Assembly (NCBI RefSeq): GCF_000182925.2
Contig: NC_026505.1
Span: 3,162,001 to 3,226,000 of the forward strand
Length of the DNA stretch: 64,000 nt
Source of the DNA: Neurospora crassa OR74A
Taxonomy: Eukaryota > Ascomycota > Sordariomycetes > Sordariales > Sordariaceae
Direction: 5' to 3'
Positions 17,235 to 29,466 of this stretch are shown here, piece by piece. Within the stretch, counting starts at the first letter, position 1; every line of letters begins with the position of its first letter. The notes beneath the pieces were generated by a model. That model was given only the letters and a program-made list of their open reading frames with translations, was not told where the DNA came from and searched no databases. The position numbers and the translations under genes are program-made.

Positions 17235-20200
17235 ATGGATGACTACCAGGAGAAAATCCAAATGGTGCGCGCCATCACCAATTACAGCGATGAGCCGACC
17301 ATTGCAGCTGCTCTGCGAGCCAAAAGTGGTGACTTGGAAGCGGTCATCAACATGATCCTAGACGACTTGGATAAGGTTAGATTCCAGCGCACCACCCCGC
17401 GGGGATCATGTTGAGACGGAGATGGGATACTGACGCTCGGGGTACAGTTTCAAAAGACCTACGCCTGGGATGAGAGTGTGTTTAATGCGAATCGTGAAGG
17501 TGATGGAGTTACAGCTGTTTATGGGCCCAATCAGTGTAAGCTTTCTGTTTTACCTCGACTCTTGAAATTGCTTGAACACCATGTTATAATCTTTTGCTAA
17601 CAAGCTCGGGTTAGCTTTCCATATTCAGCCTCCAGACAATAACAACAACAACAACAACAACAACAATAACAACCCCGTTCTCTACGGATACGACCCGGGA
17701 TATGATCCCACTGCTCCATCTCGGCCCCCTTCGAGGGTTGACAATCGGTCTCCGATCGGACGCGCTGTGGAAATGACTACCGGCACATATCCCTCCGGTG
17801 CCCCGACGAACCAACAGGAAGAGGACGCACAGCTACAACAAGCCCTTGCGGCTTCGATGAATCCTTCGGGCATGCACACCCCTCAGCCGAGTACCAACGG
17901 ACATTCATTGCCGCCGCAGTTGCCCCCTCCACCCCCACCCCAAGAATCGGGCGTCACTAGCAATGGCGCATATTTTGGTCCAGCGAATAGGACGGACTAT
18001 GATCCGAATCAATGGGCCATGGTTCCTCTCAGGCTTCGCCAAACGGATCCAAGACCAGTCAGCAGAGCAAGGGCTCCCGGGAGCCCGGCTTTTTTGAGGA
18101 ACCGTTCCGAAAATTCGACTAACCGACACCGCATCGGTGGAATTTTAACGATATTACACTCCATCCCCGCCGCACGGAACGCGCTGCTCCAGATAGGCGC
18201 TGCGCCGGAATACGGCTATGGAAGCAACAGTGAATGGTGGAAGGGACAGAAGATTCTCCCCCCGGAGCTGCAGGCACGTAGTGAACAAATTGACTCGGGA
18301 CGGGATCAGTTGGTCCCCCCGTGGTCGGACGAGCTTCATCGCTTGATAGCATTCCTGGATTCAACGGAAAGGGCCTACGGAACGGCAGACATCTTGGCGA
18401 ACTGCAAAGCTCCCGGGGTCGAAGAGCGCTGGGATAGCGAGAAGGAATTCTTCGACAGCCACTTGCAGATGCTGAAAGCTAGAAATGATGGCAGGTGGGA
18501 CGATCTCACCATGTGTTATAAAAAGTCCCTATATGGCACAGCAGAAGGCTCCTCGGAAGAACATGTCAACCTTCTGGACTGCGAAGGTGTCGATCTTACC
18601 ACAGGCAACCTCTACGGCTGTCTTGATAAGGTATTTTGGATGGACCGGAACACTTCAATAGAGTCACTGGATGGCGCCCCTTACAGCACCATAAGTAAGC
18701 TTCCTGAGGTACTCACGATTGGGCTTAAAGCATCACAGGGACTCCCGGCAGCTCTTGACATACCCGAGACGATATACCTTGACCGATACTTGGCATCCAA
18801 TGAAGAGAAAATCAAGGAACTACAAGCAGATCTATCAAAACTTGTGTACGCATATCGCAAATGTGTGGAGGAGGAGGAAAGGTTGACAACATGGAGCAAT
18901 AACCAAACGGGCAACAAACCTGTGGATCGTCGGACTTTGATCGCAGACAGTATTGAACGCTGCAAAGACCATATCCAACAAGTCAAAAATCGGGCATCCT
19001 GGAGGAACTTCCAAGAGTCAAGTTCCAATGTTGGCGACAATGGGAATGGTTACCAGCTTTATCTAGCGGGCGCTGATAAGGAGGCTCCGGTCTCACCGGA
19101 GGAGGCGAACGTCATCGCTTATTACGAGCGCAAGATCAAATTTTTGACAGAACAGGCAGCCAGAATTGAACAGATCATGCAAGGTAGGGTCACTGTGGCC
19201 ACTCTCTAGGGCTAATTTCTTCTTCCATATGCCATCAAATGTACTAAAATGCTGACCTACTGATTTACAGGCACTATTGCGCCACAAAAACGACGCATTT
19301 TGGACGCTTTGGACCAACATAGCAAGGTTCTTACTGTTCCTGCCCCGGACAATTCATGGGTTCCCACGGCCAAATACACTCTTCGTGGCATGACAAGCGA
19401 GCCGAACACAGTGTTCTTGCGGAAACAAGAAGTAGAGCTTATTGACCTCGACAATGGTGAGGTTCCTGCGGAACAGTGGTATAAGATTTGGAGCTATTCC
19501 GAGAACAATTATGCCGTGCAGATCGAAGTAAGTTTCTCTGCATAAGATCCATAAGACCGACAGTGACGGGCGGATCGGGCTTGCTAACGTTATATTATCA
19601 GAAAACAACCTACGAGACTGCTATCTCGCAGGCTTGCGCGGTCGGCACTGAACCTCTTCTGATTTACGCTTCGGAAAAGGCAATGAAAACTGAACCAATC
19701 CCGTTGAATGACGCTCTAAAGGCCTTCATCAGGTTTGACAATAAGTTCTTCAGCCAAGAGCTGGCGCAGAATGAGCACGAACAGCACGAAGACTCCAGAA
19801 AGCGTGGACCCATCTCGATGTCGTCTCCGGACTCGAAAAGACGTAACAGGTCCAATAGTCTCGACTCAATGGCCACTAATCACGCATCAGCGGGGGACCT
19901 AGATGAGGAAATGCGTGACGAAGAATTCGTCGAATTTGCCAGCGGATCGGTGTACGGCAGCAGCGCGGAGAAGGCTACCACCAGCTCTGACCATGATATG
20001 ATGGACGGTCTCTCTCCTTCCTTACGTCAGGAAGATGGCCGTGCTCCGCATTCCAATACTTTAGTCGACCTGCTCACACCACCCTATGAAGAAAAGGTGG
20101 AGAGCAAGGAAAAGGAGTCATCGAACATTGATACCTCGATGGATGCCGCTTCAGAAAGGATGAGGCGGGTGTCCCTTGACGAGGACAAGATGGATGTCGA

Positions 20201-20462
20201 GTGGGGTCAAGCGGAAGTCGTCACCAACACCGTTAGCACCGTTAGCAGCCAGGGCAGCGGATCTAGTGCCCATACTGAGGACTCTGGTATTACCTTGAAG
20301 CCAACTGGAGGTGCCGACGATGGCACCACACCGGCGAAGAGCCCAGAGATGCAAGAGCGCAGTAATAATCCCTTTCTCGCCAGGGCACCCAACACTTCCA
20401 TTGCCGCGACGACTTCGGACAGCACCCCACAGCCATATAGCCGCGCTACTATGGACTTTTAG
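17235..20462 (+). CDS. UBA/UIM protein with a degenerate USP deubiquitinase domain
   Basis: Five exons (17235-17375, 17448-17535, 17615-19183, 19271-19527, 19602-20462) give 971 residues. A UBA-like helix bundle (about 8-45, PTIAAALRAKSGDLEAVINM) is followed by a poly-Asn run, a ubiquitin-interacting motif (EEDAQLQQALAASMN) and a region laid out like the UBA-UIM-USP order of USP25/USP28. Where a USP has the GNTCW Cys box, this protein has HRIGGILTILHSIPAARNAL. LPEVLTIGLK resembles the USP LPPVLTFQLK strand. The segment from YTLRGMTSEPNT to EQWYKIW resembles the His box, but the GHYWAY-type His is absent, while the usual end (ISQACAVGTEPLLIYAS) is kept. A coiled-coil insert lies near 385-430 and the C-terminus is Ser/Glu-rich. 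I infer a ubiquitin-binding, catalytically dead USP-like protein. Confidence 0.75.
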
Positions 20463-21456
20463 GTAGAGGAATTAGCGCCTCAATACGAGGGGTTTGAACC
20501 AAACATTGCTTTCCCGCGTATTCACACGCGAACTAGAAAGTTCTTTGGTAATGATCGTTCAAGAGCTCGGACTGGTGGCTATGCGTCATGGACAGACTGC
20601 TCGAGCAAGAGTTCTTCTCCACCATTCGCAAGAAATAGAGACTCCAACACTGCGTACAAGCAACAGGACTTAACACGCACCGAGTTACACAAGCCATCTG
20701 ACCCGGCAATGCCCCAGACCCTGGACAAGGATCACCCCATAGACGATGGGGATCAGGTAGAGACCCCAAACGAAGCAGAGCGTATCCCCGGTGGAAAGTG
20801 TGGCGAGACGTGCAAGGCTGCATTCGAGCCCCGAATGCCCAAAGTCTTGAAGCCGGACTGGACGTGAAGTCGAGTCTCAGACCGAGCTGTGACAAGAAGC
20901 AGCATCGGAGGAGTTTGAGTGGATGATTGGTTCGCGAGCTTCCTCGGATGGCGCCATAACTTCGGAAACATAGCGACTTTGCTTCACCACATCTGTGACA
21001 CTTTTTAGCAGATGGGGATGCGTAGCGGAACTCTATTCGACTTGAAGATGTTATGTTTCTATGTGACATACATCCATCACAAAACTACTTGGTGAAAAGC
21101 TTTGCGTACTTGCATGTTAAGCGATGAAGAGCAAAAGATTCGGAGGGGAATTGTAGTAGGTAGGGTAGTGTTGTGATCAATGCAATAGGACATGATACCC
21201 TACGTGGGGCAGCCACTTTGTGAAGAAGAACAGTGGCCAGTCCGTATAATGCTTTGTGTCAGTGTGCCGAAATGACTGTTTGAAATGACGAAAAGGGCGG
21301 GCTACCTGAGCAAACCAGCGGATGTAACAACTTGTTGATGAATAGGTAATTGTGCTCCTGCATCGTCGACAAGATTGACTTGACGCAACGAGCCTTGAGA
21401 TGGACCATGGTCATTATAAGCAGCCGAACAGAACGGAATTAACAGCAATAGTCGGA
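20463..21456. other. Intergenic region upstream of the tRNA gene
   Basis: A 1-kb stretch containing the 3' UTR of the UBA/UIM gene. A 178-codon open frame on the minus strand (20533-21069) shows no family resemblance and is probably chance. Nothing else was recognised. Confidence 0.35.
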
Positions 21457-21529
21457 GCTCGAATAGTGTAGTGGTTATCACGTTCGCCTCACACGCGAAA
21501 GGTCCCAGGTTCGAAACCTGGTTCGAGCA
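21457..21529 (+). tRNA. tRNA-Val (CAC anticodon), no intron
   Basis: The 73-nt sequence folds as a complete tRNA. The acceptor stem GCTCGAA pairs with TTCGAGC at the 3' end, followed by discriminator A. The anticodon arm TTCGC-CTCACAC-GCGAA gives anticodon CAC (reads GTG, valine), and the T arm CCAGG-TTCGAAA-CCTGG is perfect. The internal B box GGTTCGAAACC is present. A run of five T (21533-21537) just downstream is a standard RNA polymerase III terminator. There is no intron between positions 37 and 38. Confidence 0.96.
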
Positions 21530-21532
21530 ACG

Positions 21533-21537
21533 TTTTT
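21533..21537 (+). terminator. RNA polymerase III T-run terminator of tRNA-Val
   Basis: Five consecutive T lie four bases after the tRNA 3' end, with a second run of six T about five bases further on that could act as a backup. Confidence 0.7.
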
Positions 21538-22193
21538 GATTCTTTTTTGATCTAATTTCTAATTCGGCTGTCGAGCTTATGCCGCTTCGGAAAGCGCAAT
21601 GAACAAAGGAACGAGGTCGGAATAGGGGGGAAGTGGAGTTCCAGATGCGCTCACCTTTTTGGGCTGTTCTTGTGTAGGTAGGTACCATAGGGTAGTACTT
21701 AGTGTATGACCGTTGAGGGCTCTTGCCTGCCGGGCAAAAACCCCACCTCTAAGACCTGTCCCACTTCCGACATCATCCTTTTTGTTCCATCTTTCCATGC
21801 GGGGCGGGCGCACTCACGCAAGAGCTATGATGCTTGTCAGTGGGGTTTTGACGCTGTGAGCTGTCTGTCCCGTCCCGTCTCTCGGATTTGGCGAATTCCA
21901 ACCATCCTCCGATTCCATCAGGCAGGCGACCCCCCGATACTGTAAATCACCATCAGCTGCCGACGAATCGCGCAGATATCTCGACGTTTTGATTCGCATC
22001 TGTATATTAACGGTCTAGTTGCGAGCAATCAGCGGTATAACTCCAACATCGCTTGGGCCGATATCCCCGATAGGAACCGATTACGTACAGCATCAGGGGC
22101 AGTTGTCACGAACTTCACGTCGCCAACCAAATCACCCGAACCATACAACAACAACAACATATTTGCGCCATCATACCCGCAACAGCAACAGCC
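21538..22193. promoter_or_regulatory. get4 upstream region
   Basis: A 650-bp gap between the tRNA gene and get4. It has a TAGGTAGGTACC word at 21675-21686 and an AACAACAACAAC stretch just before the get4 start. No gene was recognised. Confidence 0.35.
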
Positions 22194-23334
22194 ATGGCCT
22201 CAAAACAAGACGCCAAGATCCAAAAGATCATTGCGCGACTACAAAAGCGCATCGCCGAGGGCCAGTTTGAGGAGCAGTACGAGGCCGGGCAGGAGACGAG
22301 GTTGGTTGCGGCGCGGTACACAAAAGCGGAGAATTGGCCGGCCGCCATCGACATTCTGTCCAGCGTGTCGCAGGCGCTGCTGAAGGCCGGAGCGGGCGGC
22401 GCCGGTGGCGATCTCGCCATCTTGCTGGTGGACGTTTACAAGCAAGGCAAAGTCAAGCCGGATGCGGCGTCGCGCGGGCGGCTGTTGACGTGTTTGAGGC
22501 TGTTTGAGTTTGAAGAGCCGACCAGGAAGAAGTTTGTGAAGGAGGTTTTTGAGTAAGTCTTCTTTCTTCCATCTGTAACGCGGGTTTGCACAGAAAGGAG
22601 GACAAGATATAACGAAAATTGAAAAAAGCAAGAAGAGGTACTAAATCTTTCATTTGAACAGCTGGTCACGAAAGTTTGGCGACTACCCTGCCGGCGACCC
22701 GGAGCTGCACCACGTTGTCGGCACCCTAGCCGCCGAGAAGCACGAGACGGATGAGGCCGAGAAGCATTTGGTTCTAGGCACCAAAGAGTCGGCCGAAGTG
22801 CTGACGCGCATGGAGTACGAGTGGTACAAGGACAGCGAGCAACCGCACACGGCCGCCCTCTTCGCCGCCCGCGCCATCCTGCCGTATCTGCTGCTGGCTA
22901 ATGTCCGCGCGGCCAACACGTCATACCGCGCTTTTGTCTCGGCACTCACGGCCGAAAACTCGTCGCTCGGCGTGCAAAACGTGGAGAGTTCCCAGGGTAG
23001 TGATATCCGCATCTTCCCGAGCTTGCCGCTGCTGAATCTCTTGGGACTGTTGCTGCTGGCGGTGCAGAAGGGAACCCCGGATCTGTTCAGGCAGTTGAAG
23101 ACGAAATATGCGAGCAATCTTGCCGAGCTGGGGGGAGCGTGGGACGGCGCGCTGGAGATGATTGCCGAGATGTACTTTGGTATTCAAAGGCCACGGCAGT
23201 CTAACCCATTGCTGGATATGATGGGTAGCTTGTTCGGCGGCGGCGGTGGCGGTGGTGGTGGTGCGGGTGCTGCTGGTGGCAGGCCGCCAGTGAGGAGGGT
23301 CGAGGCGGCGCCTACTGCTGAGGGACTGGACTGA
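22194..23334 (+). CDS. get4: Get4, guided entry of tail-anchored proteins complex
   Basis: Two exons (22194-22552 and 22662-23334; 109-nt intron, splice phase 2) give 343 residues. Get4 with Get5 links Sgt2 to the Get3 ATPase and hands tail-anchored membrane proteins over for insertion into the ER. The helical-repeat body is recognisable from RLQKRIAEGQFEEQYEAGQE near the start, the ARYTKAENWPAAIDIL block, FDWSRKFGDYPAGDPELHHV across the intron, and the MYFGIQRPRQSNPLLDMMGS segment near the end. A poly-Gly stretch (about 315-325) and a short tail follow. The length is close to the family norm (about 310-340). It converges on the gene at 23654-24593 with a 319-bp gap. Confidence 0.92.
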
Positions 23335-23653
23335 GAAGAAAAGAAATGGTGAAGAGGGATGGGTTTCAGTAAAGAAAGGCACAGACGTATGCTTTTCTTC
23401 TCGCTTTGTGCTCTGCTCATAGTCTACTAGGATCCTGTTAAAGGTGAAAATGGTAATCATAGGGGGGTATACGCTGGTTATGCTAAGATAATACAACAAT
23501 CCAGAGGGGGAAAGAAACCCAAGTAGTAACTGGAAAAAAGAACTCGGAGAAGGAACCAGACCCAACTACCAACCAGCCTCGTTACCATGAATGCAATCCA
23601 GTCGTGTCAACAAATGCGTGCCGCTCGTCACTCAATCATCCCTCCCCAATCAG
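23335..23653. other. Shared 3' region of two convergent genes
   Basis: A 319-bp gap between the stop codons of get4 and the minus-strand gene to its right. It should hold both 3' UTRs. No terminator hairpin or other feature was seen. Confidence 0.35.
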
Positions 23654-24593
23654 TCAGTGCAAATGAAGTACCTCCTCCCTCTCAAACATCCAATTATCTT
23701 CCGATAACGCCGCGACCTTGGCTTTCAAGCTCGCCTTGACTGCCTCCAGGAGATCTACATTCAGTCGTCAGCCGTCTTCCTCACATGTAGCGCCCATGGC
23801 GGCGCAACTGAAGCTTGAAAAACATACCTTCGGTATCCATCCCACCTCCTCCTCCCCCACCAGCACCTTCTCCTCCCCCTCCCCCTCCTCCAGCCCCCTC
23901 TGGCCCAACATCCCCCCTCCCCTCTGCCTCGTGCTCCGTCAACCACTCCCTCACCGCGTCCGCCAACCTCTCCCTTTCCTTCTCCTGCTCTATTCGGGCC
24001 TCCATGATCGTTTCCATCTCCTCGTCGTAGGGCGGCGTGGGAGGGTCGTGGCCCAAGTCGATTTCTCCAGTTTCTTTGTCGCGAACGACTATTTCGAGGT
24101 TGGGGTCTGTGAGGGCGTCGGTCAAGGGTGGGGATTCTTGTGAAGAGGTCATTTTGGTGTCTTCTTCGTGGTGTTGTGGTACTGGTTGTTGGTATTGTTG
24201 ACTGAGAAGATCTTGGGGGTAGGGGTAGGAGTAGTCGGAGTAGGAAGAAGGTGGTTGGGTGAGGTAAGAAGCTTGTTGGTGAGGTAAGTGTGACTGAAAG
24301 TTGCTCTGGTGGATCTGAGAGTGAGATGTCTGAGAGGTCTGAGACTGAAAGGATTGTTGGGATGGAAAGTGTCCTTGAGACTGAGTACTATCTGGAGCAG
24401 CAGTGGGTTGTCGGGATGCCTGAGCTGGTTGTGATTGTGGCTGCTGTTGGAACAGGTTGCGGCGGACTGATGCTCCGACTCTTGCTCCCGCTCCCGCTCC
24501 TGCTCCGGCGGAGGAAAGTCCGGTGTGTGAAGGAGGCGCGATTCGCGAGGGAGCAGCGGGTTTGAAGTTGGGCCCGGGACGACGGTCGGCCAT
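23654..24593 (-). CDS. Unknown Gln/Ser- and Gly-rich protein with a conserved-looking C-terminal helix
   Basis: Two exons on the minus strand (24593-23828 and 23754-23654; 73-nt intron) give 288 residues. I do not recognise the family. The N-terminal 150 residues are disordered and rich in Gln, Ser and Pro. A Glu/Arg-rich helix follows (about 200-230, MEARIEQEKERERLADAVRE), then two poly-Gly runs near 240-260 separated by EGAG. The short second exon codes LLEAVKASLKAKVAALSED and NWMFEREEVLHLH, which looks like a folded or coiled-coil ending and is the part most likely to be conserved. The splice is supported by the GTATGT donor, the TGTAG acceptor and exact phase; without it the frame ends in an unrelated MFFKLQLRRHGRYM. 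It shares an upstream region with pol3 on the other strand. Confidence 0.7.
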
Positions 24594-25417
24594 TTCTGTG
24601 GATGTTGTCTCTTGGTCTTGAGGTTGTAGTAGATGCGTTGGTTGGTATGACTTTTGGGTTCGGCAGTTCAGTCAAGTTAAACGGTGGATGTTATTGAGGT
24701 AGACTTCATCTATTCGAGGGAGCGACACTTTACAGACTTTGTTGCCTGACCTTCCAAGGGAGAATCACAAGTGATGTAAGGTTATGCAATTACTTGGTGA
24801 AAGTTGTAAGTGGTATGAGAGAAGACGCGGGGCATACTCCGGTCGCCGCACCGCGAGAGACGTGAAGTGAAGGATGACAGGGTTAGGGTCTGACGCGAGC
24901 TCACGTGCTTCGATTGAAGCAACCGGGCGGCATCATCCAGTTCTCTAGTTGCCATTTGCAAGCTCGAGGATGTGTTTGAAGTTGTTCGAATGGGCTACTA
25001 ATACCGATACAGTCACTCGGGTTCGTCGATAGAAAGACGTTGTCCGCAAACGGTGCTTTGACTAGGTGGTACTAATGCAAGAGGTACCTCGTCCTATCTG
25101 CAGGGGTTAAAGAGGTGCAGTTACAGGTAATTAACGGCGCGATGTAAAAGTGGGTGCTTGTCACGTAACAAAGACGTTCGTCGCGTAGTATAGTCGCGGT
25201 TCCCATTTCATCCCATTTACAATTCACATTCTCCGTCCCCTCACTCCAACCAGACGTATTCTCTTTGGCTGTATCATTGCTCTTCTTTTTGTTCTTCGCC
25301 AAAGACGACACTGAATTTTTCAAAAGACAACAACCCCATGTCCTGAAAGACGTCCATCTTTGTGGATCCTATCCTAGCCGACCTCTACCACAGGCACTCA
25401 ACTTCCAAAGAGCCAGA
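24594..25417. promoter_or_regulatory. Divergent promoter region of the unknown gene and pol3
   Basis: An 824-bp gap with three ACGCG cores (24825-24829, 24893-24897 and, reversed, 25182-25186), which resemble the MluI cell-cycle box used by MBF to time replication genes, and a telomere-like GGGTTAGGGT at 24880-24889. The role in pol3 expression is inference only. Confidence 0.35.
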
Positions 25418-28400
25418 ATGGCGCCCTCAGCGTTGCCCCAGAAGCGCGCGTTTGGCGAGGCGTCAAGCGCCCGCAGCAACATTCACAATCTTCCCGCCGC
25501 TTCATCAGATTCAGCCAAGAAAAGACGCCTCGACGATGTCCTTCCCTCTTCCCGCTTCCGAACTTTCAAGAATGACGGCAAGGGCAGGATACCCTCTACC
25601 CAACCCAAGAGCGCCTTCGAGAGCGAGGTGCTTGAGCGTATGAGCCAGGATATTTCCGATCTGAAACAGAATAACTCGGAAAAGGATCAAGCTTGGGAAC
25701 GCCCGCCACTACCAGCGACCTACAACCCAGCTACAGACAGTCTCTGCTTCCAGTCCATTGAGGCTGAAGAGGGATTCCTCCACGGCGGCCAAGCGACCAT
25801 TAAGCTGTTTGGTGTTACCGAGAATGGAAACTCGGTCCTCCTCCATGTCAAAGACTTCAAACACTACCTCTACGTTCAAGCCCCTGTATCGTTTGGTCCC
25901 GATGATTGTCCCAAGTACAGAGCATTCCTCGAAACGCAGCTCGCCATGCCCACACCGGCCATCCATTCGGTCACCCTGACGATGCGCGAGAACATGTACG
26001 GCTTCCAAGGCAACACACAAAACCCTTATATCAAGGTCACCGTCAACGACCCCAAATTTCTTCCCAGAGTTCGAAGATTGATCGAAACGAACAAAGCCAA
26101 CTGGAAGGGCATGTGGAAGAGCGATGGGTCTATCATGACCTTTGATGATATCCAGTATTTGCTTCGGTTCATGGTTGACTGCTCGGTATGTCGCCTCTTC
26201 ACACTACCCCCAAGATTCCCTAAGCTAACAAACGCCAGATTGCTGGTATGTCTTGGGTGGAGGCTCCCGCAGGCAGCTATCAGCTTGTCAACGATAAACA
26301 TTCCAACTGTCAGATCGAAGCCGAGATGAGCTACCGGGACCTAATAGCACACAAGCCCGTTGGCGAATGGTCCAAGATGGCACCTCTTCGAATTCTCTCC
26401 TTCGATATCGAGTGCGCTGGCCGCAAGGGCATCTTTCCCGAACCGCAACACGACTCCGTCATTCAGATCGCAAACATTGTCACAAAGTACGGAGAGAAGA
26501 AGCCATTTGTCCGTAATGTGTTCTGTCTTGACACCACTAGCCCCATCGTGGCTACTCAAATTCTTTCTTTTGACAGGGAAGAGGACATGCTCCGCGAGTG
26601 GCGCAACTTCCTGGAACAGGTCGATCCGGATATCATCATCGGTTACAACATCGCCAACTTCGATTTCCCCTACCTTCTCGACCGAGCTAAACATCTCAAA
26701 GTCAAGGATTTCGACTTTTGGTCTCGTACCAGGGTGAGATCTGTCGCAAAGGAGACAAATTTCTCTAGCAAGCAGATGGGCAACCGTGACACCAAGGCTA
26801 CAAATACCAACGGACGGCTTCAGCTCGACATGCTTCAACTCGTACAACGCGACTACCAGTTGAGGAGTTACACCCTTAATTCTGTCTGCTCGCACTTCTT
26901 AGGGGAGCAAAAAGAAGACGTTCATCATTCCATGATCACAGAATTGTTCGAAGGCACACCAGAATCCAGGCGACGTCTTGCACTTTATTGCTTGAAGGAC
27001 GCCTACTTGCCGCAAAGGCTGATGGACAAGCTGTCATGTTTAGAAAACTACACGGAAATGGCAAGAGTCACGGGTGTGCCGTTCAACTTCCTCTTGGCCA
27101 GAGGTCAGCAAGTCAAGTTCTTGAGTCAGCTTTTCCGCAAGGCTTTGGAGCAGAAGCTGGTCATTCCCAACCTACGTCCCGAGTCCTCGGAAGAGCAGTA
27201 CGAAGGTGCTACTGTCATTGAGCCTACAAGAGGCTATTACGATGTGCCAATTGCGACTCTCGATTTTGCTTCACTGTATCCCAGTATCATGCAGGCGCAC
27301 AACCTTTGCTACACAACACTCATCAAGAAGCGGGACATCGAGAGATGGGATTTGAAGAAGGACGAGGACTACATTGTTACTCCGAACGGAGACATGTTTG
27401 TGACGACTAAGCAGAGGAAGGGTCTTTTGGCACAGATTCTGGAGGAGTTGCTCTCTGCCAGAAAGCAAGCGAAGCGCGAGTTGGCCGTAGAGAAGGACCC
27501 ATTCAAGAAGGCTGTGCTGAACGGTCGTCAGTTGGCTTTGAAGGTCAGCGCCAACTCCGTCTACGGTTTGACGGGAGCCACAAACGGCAAGCTTCCTTGC
27601 TTGGAGATCGCCAGTAGTGTCACCAGTTTCGGTCGTCAAATGATCGAAAGGACCAAAAAGGAGGTGGAGGAGCGGTATACCATTGCCAATGGCTACTCTC
27701 ACGACGCTCAGGTCATCTACGGTGATACCGATTCCGTCATGGTCAAGTTTGGAACCAAGGATCTTGCTGAGGCCATGAAGCTCGGCCAAGATGCCTCCGA
27801 GTATGTCTCGGGCAAGTTCATCAAGCCCATCAAGTTGGAGTTCGAAAAGGTTTATTTCCCGTACCTCCTCATCAACAAGAAGCGTTATGCGGGTCTGTAC
27901 TGGACCAAGCCTGAGAAGTACGATAAGATGGACACCAAGGGTATCGAGACGGTTCGTCGTGACAACTGCTTGCTAGTTCAGACAGTTATCGAGAAGGTTC
28001 TTAGGATGATCCTTATCGACCAAGACGTCCCTGGAGCCCAAGCGTAAGAGTTTGCCAAATTTATCCCTTTTGCCATTGCCAACATCGCGCTAACTTACTA
28101 CCCCCAGATATGTCAAAGACACCATCGCCGACCTCCTGCAAAACAAGATCGACATGTCTAAGCTAGTCATCACCAAGGCCCTGACCAAAGAGAACTACGA
28201 TGCCAAGCAAGCCCACGTCGAGCTCGCGCAGCGCATGAAGAAGCGCGATGCCGGTTCTGCCCCGGGGCTCGGCGACCGCGTCGCCTACGTCATGGTAAAA
28301 GGCGCCACGGGCTCCAAGAACTTTGAACGCTCCGAGGACCCCATCTACGTGCTCGAGCACAACGTGCCCATCGACACCAAGTACTATCTGGACAACCAGC

Positions 28401-28849
28401 TAGCCAAGCCTTTGGGCCGCATCTTCGAGCCTATCCTGGGCGAGACCAAAGCCAAGTCGCTGTTGCACGGCGACCACACCCGCGTCGTCTCAGTCGCCGC
28501 CCCGACCGTCGGGGGACTCATGAAGTTCGCCAAGAAGACGCAGACCTGCATGGGCTGCAAGAAGCCGCTGACGGGCAAAGAGGAGAGCCAGGGCGCTGTC
28601 TGTGCGGATGATGCTCCGAGAGTGGGTGAGCTGTACAAAAAGACGCTCGATAGGGTGTCGGATCTGGAGGTCAGATTCGGCAGGCTCTGGACCCAGTGTC
28701 AGAGGTGTCAGGGGTCGATGCACTGCGAGGTTATCTGCAGTAGCAAGGACTGTCCGATTTTCTACATGCGGATGAAGGCTAAGAAGGATCTGGAAGATGC
28801 GAATAAGGAGTTGCAGAGGTTTGATTTCGATGCGGCTGCTATGTGGTGA
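25418..28849 (+). CDS. pol3: DNA polymerase delta catalytic subunit
   Basis: Three exons (25418-26185, 26239-28043, 28108-28849; introns of 53 and 64 nt) give 1104 residues, close to yeast Pol3 (1097). It is the replicative family-B polymerase for the lagging strand, in the nucleus with PCNA. The N-terminal region is basic (AKKRRLDD). The proofreading exonuclease has ExoI FDIECAG (about 311) and Exo[16 protein letters not shown]. The polymerase palm motifs are DFASLYPSI (598), [12 protein letters not shown] and YGDTDSVM (750). The C-terminus has the CysA zinc motif starting CMGC at about 1005 and the CysB 4Fe-4S motif CQRC...[10 protein letters not shown] from about 1055. All catalytic acids are present. 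The start at 25418 fits the family; in-frame upstream codons lie in the 5' leader. Confidence 0.97.
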
Positions 28850-29466
28850 AAAGGATATGTGGTGAAAAGGGTAGGTATGGGTTTATAAGGTTTGGGATGG
28901 GATGATTGAGTATGCGGCCAACATGTATTACGAAGGATGGGATAAGTAACGGCTGTCTAAACGAAATGTAAAGGTATCGTACTGGTATATTGAGGCGTTT
29001 TGGTATGGAGATTGTTGTCGTGGAGTTTTGGCGATCGGAGGTATTTGCTATCTAGATTATAGGAGAAAATGACGTGTGAACCTGTTCGGAAAAATATCAC
29101 ACGTATTCATCATTGATCTGCGTCGGAACAGAAACGAGTTAGAGGGGAGTGGTATTGGAGTTATTATCGTGGATTGCCGATCACTCTTGTGCCGATATGA
29201 ATCTCCGGGCCTGCCAGAGTATTTTGCTCAGTGTCTATGTACGCCCTCCTCTACTCGTCATGGTATCAACCAGATTCCCAATTTATAATTTCCTTTGAAT
29301 TTTTCACAAGAGAAAACCAAAACCAATCCAAGCACCAGACGCTGTACCGGTAAAAAAGAGAAAAGCATAGTGAAATATCCAACTTTTGTCCAAGATAATA
29401 GTATCCATGGCTCCAAAATTATCATCAAGGTCCGTGGTCGTCACCCTTGTCTCTTTATCATGGCTC
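28850..29466. other. Shared 3' region of convergent pol3 and the GMC/hydrolase gene
   Basis: A 617-bp gap between the stop codons of two convergent genes. It is AT-richer than the genes on both sides. No feature was recognised. Confidence 0.35.

Noticed and set aside
20533-21069. A 178-codon open frame on the minus strand
   Set aside because: No motif, no plausible intron chain and a composition unlike the coding genes here.
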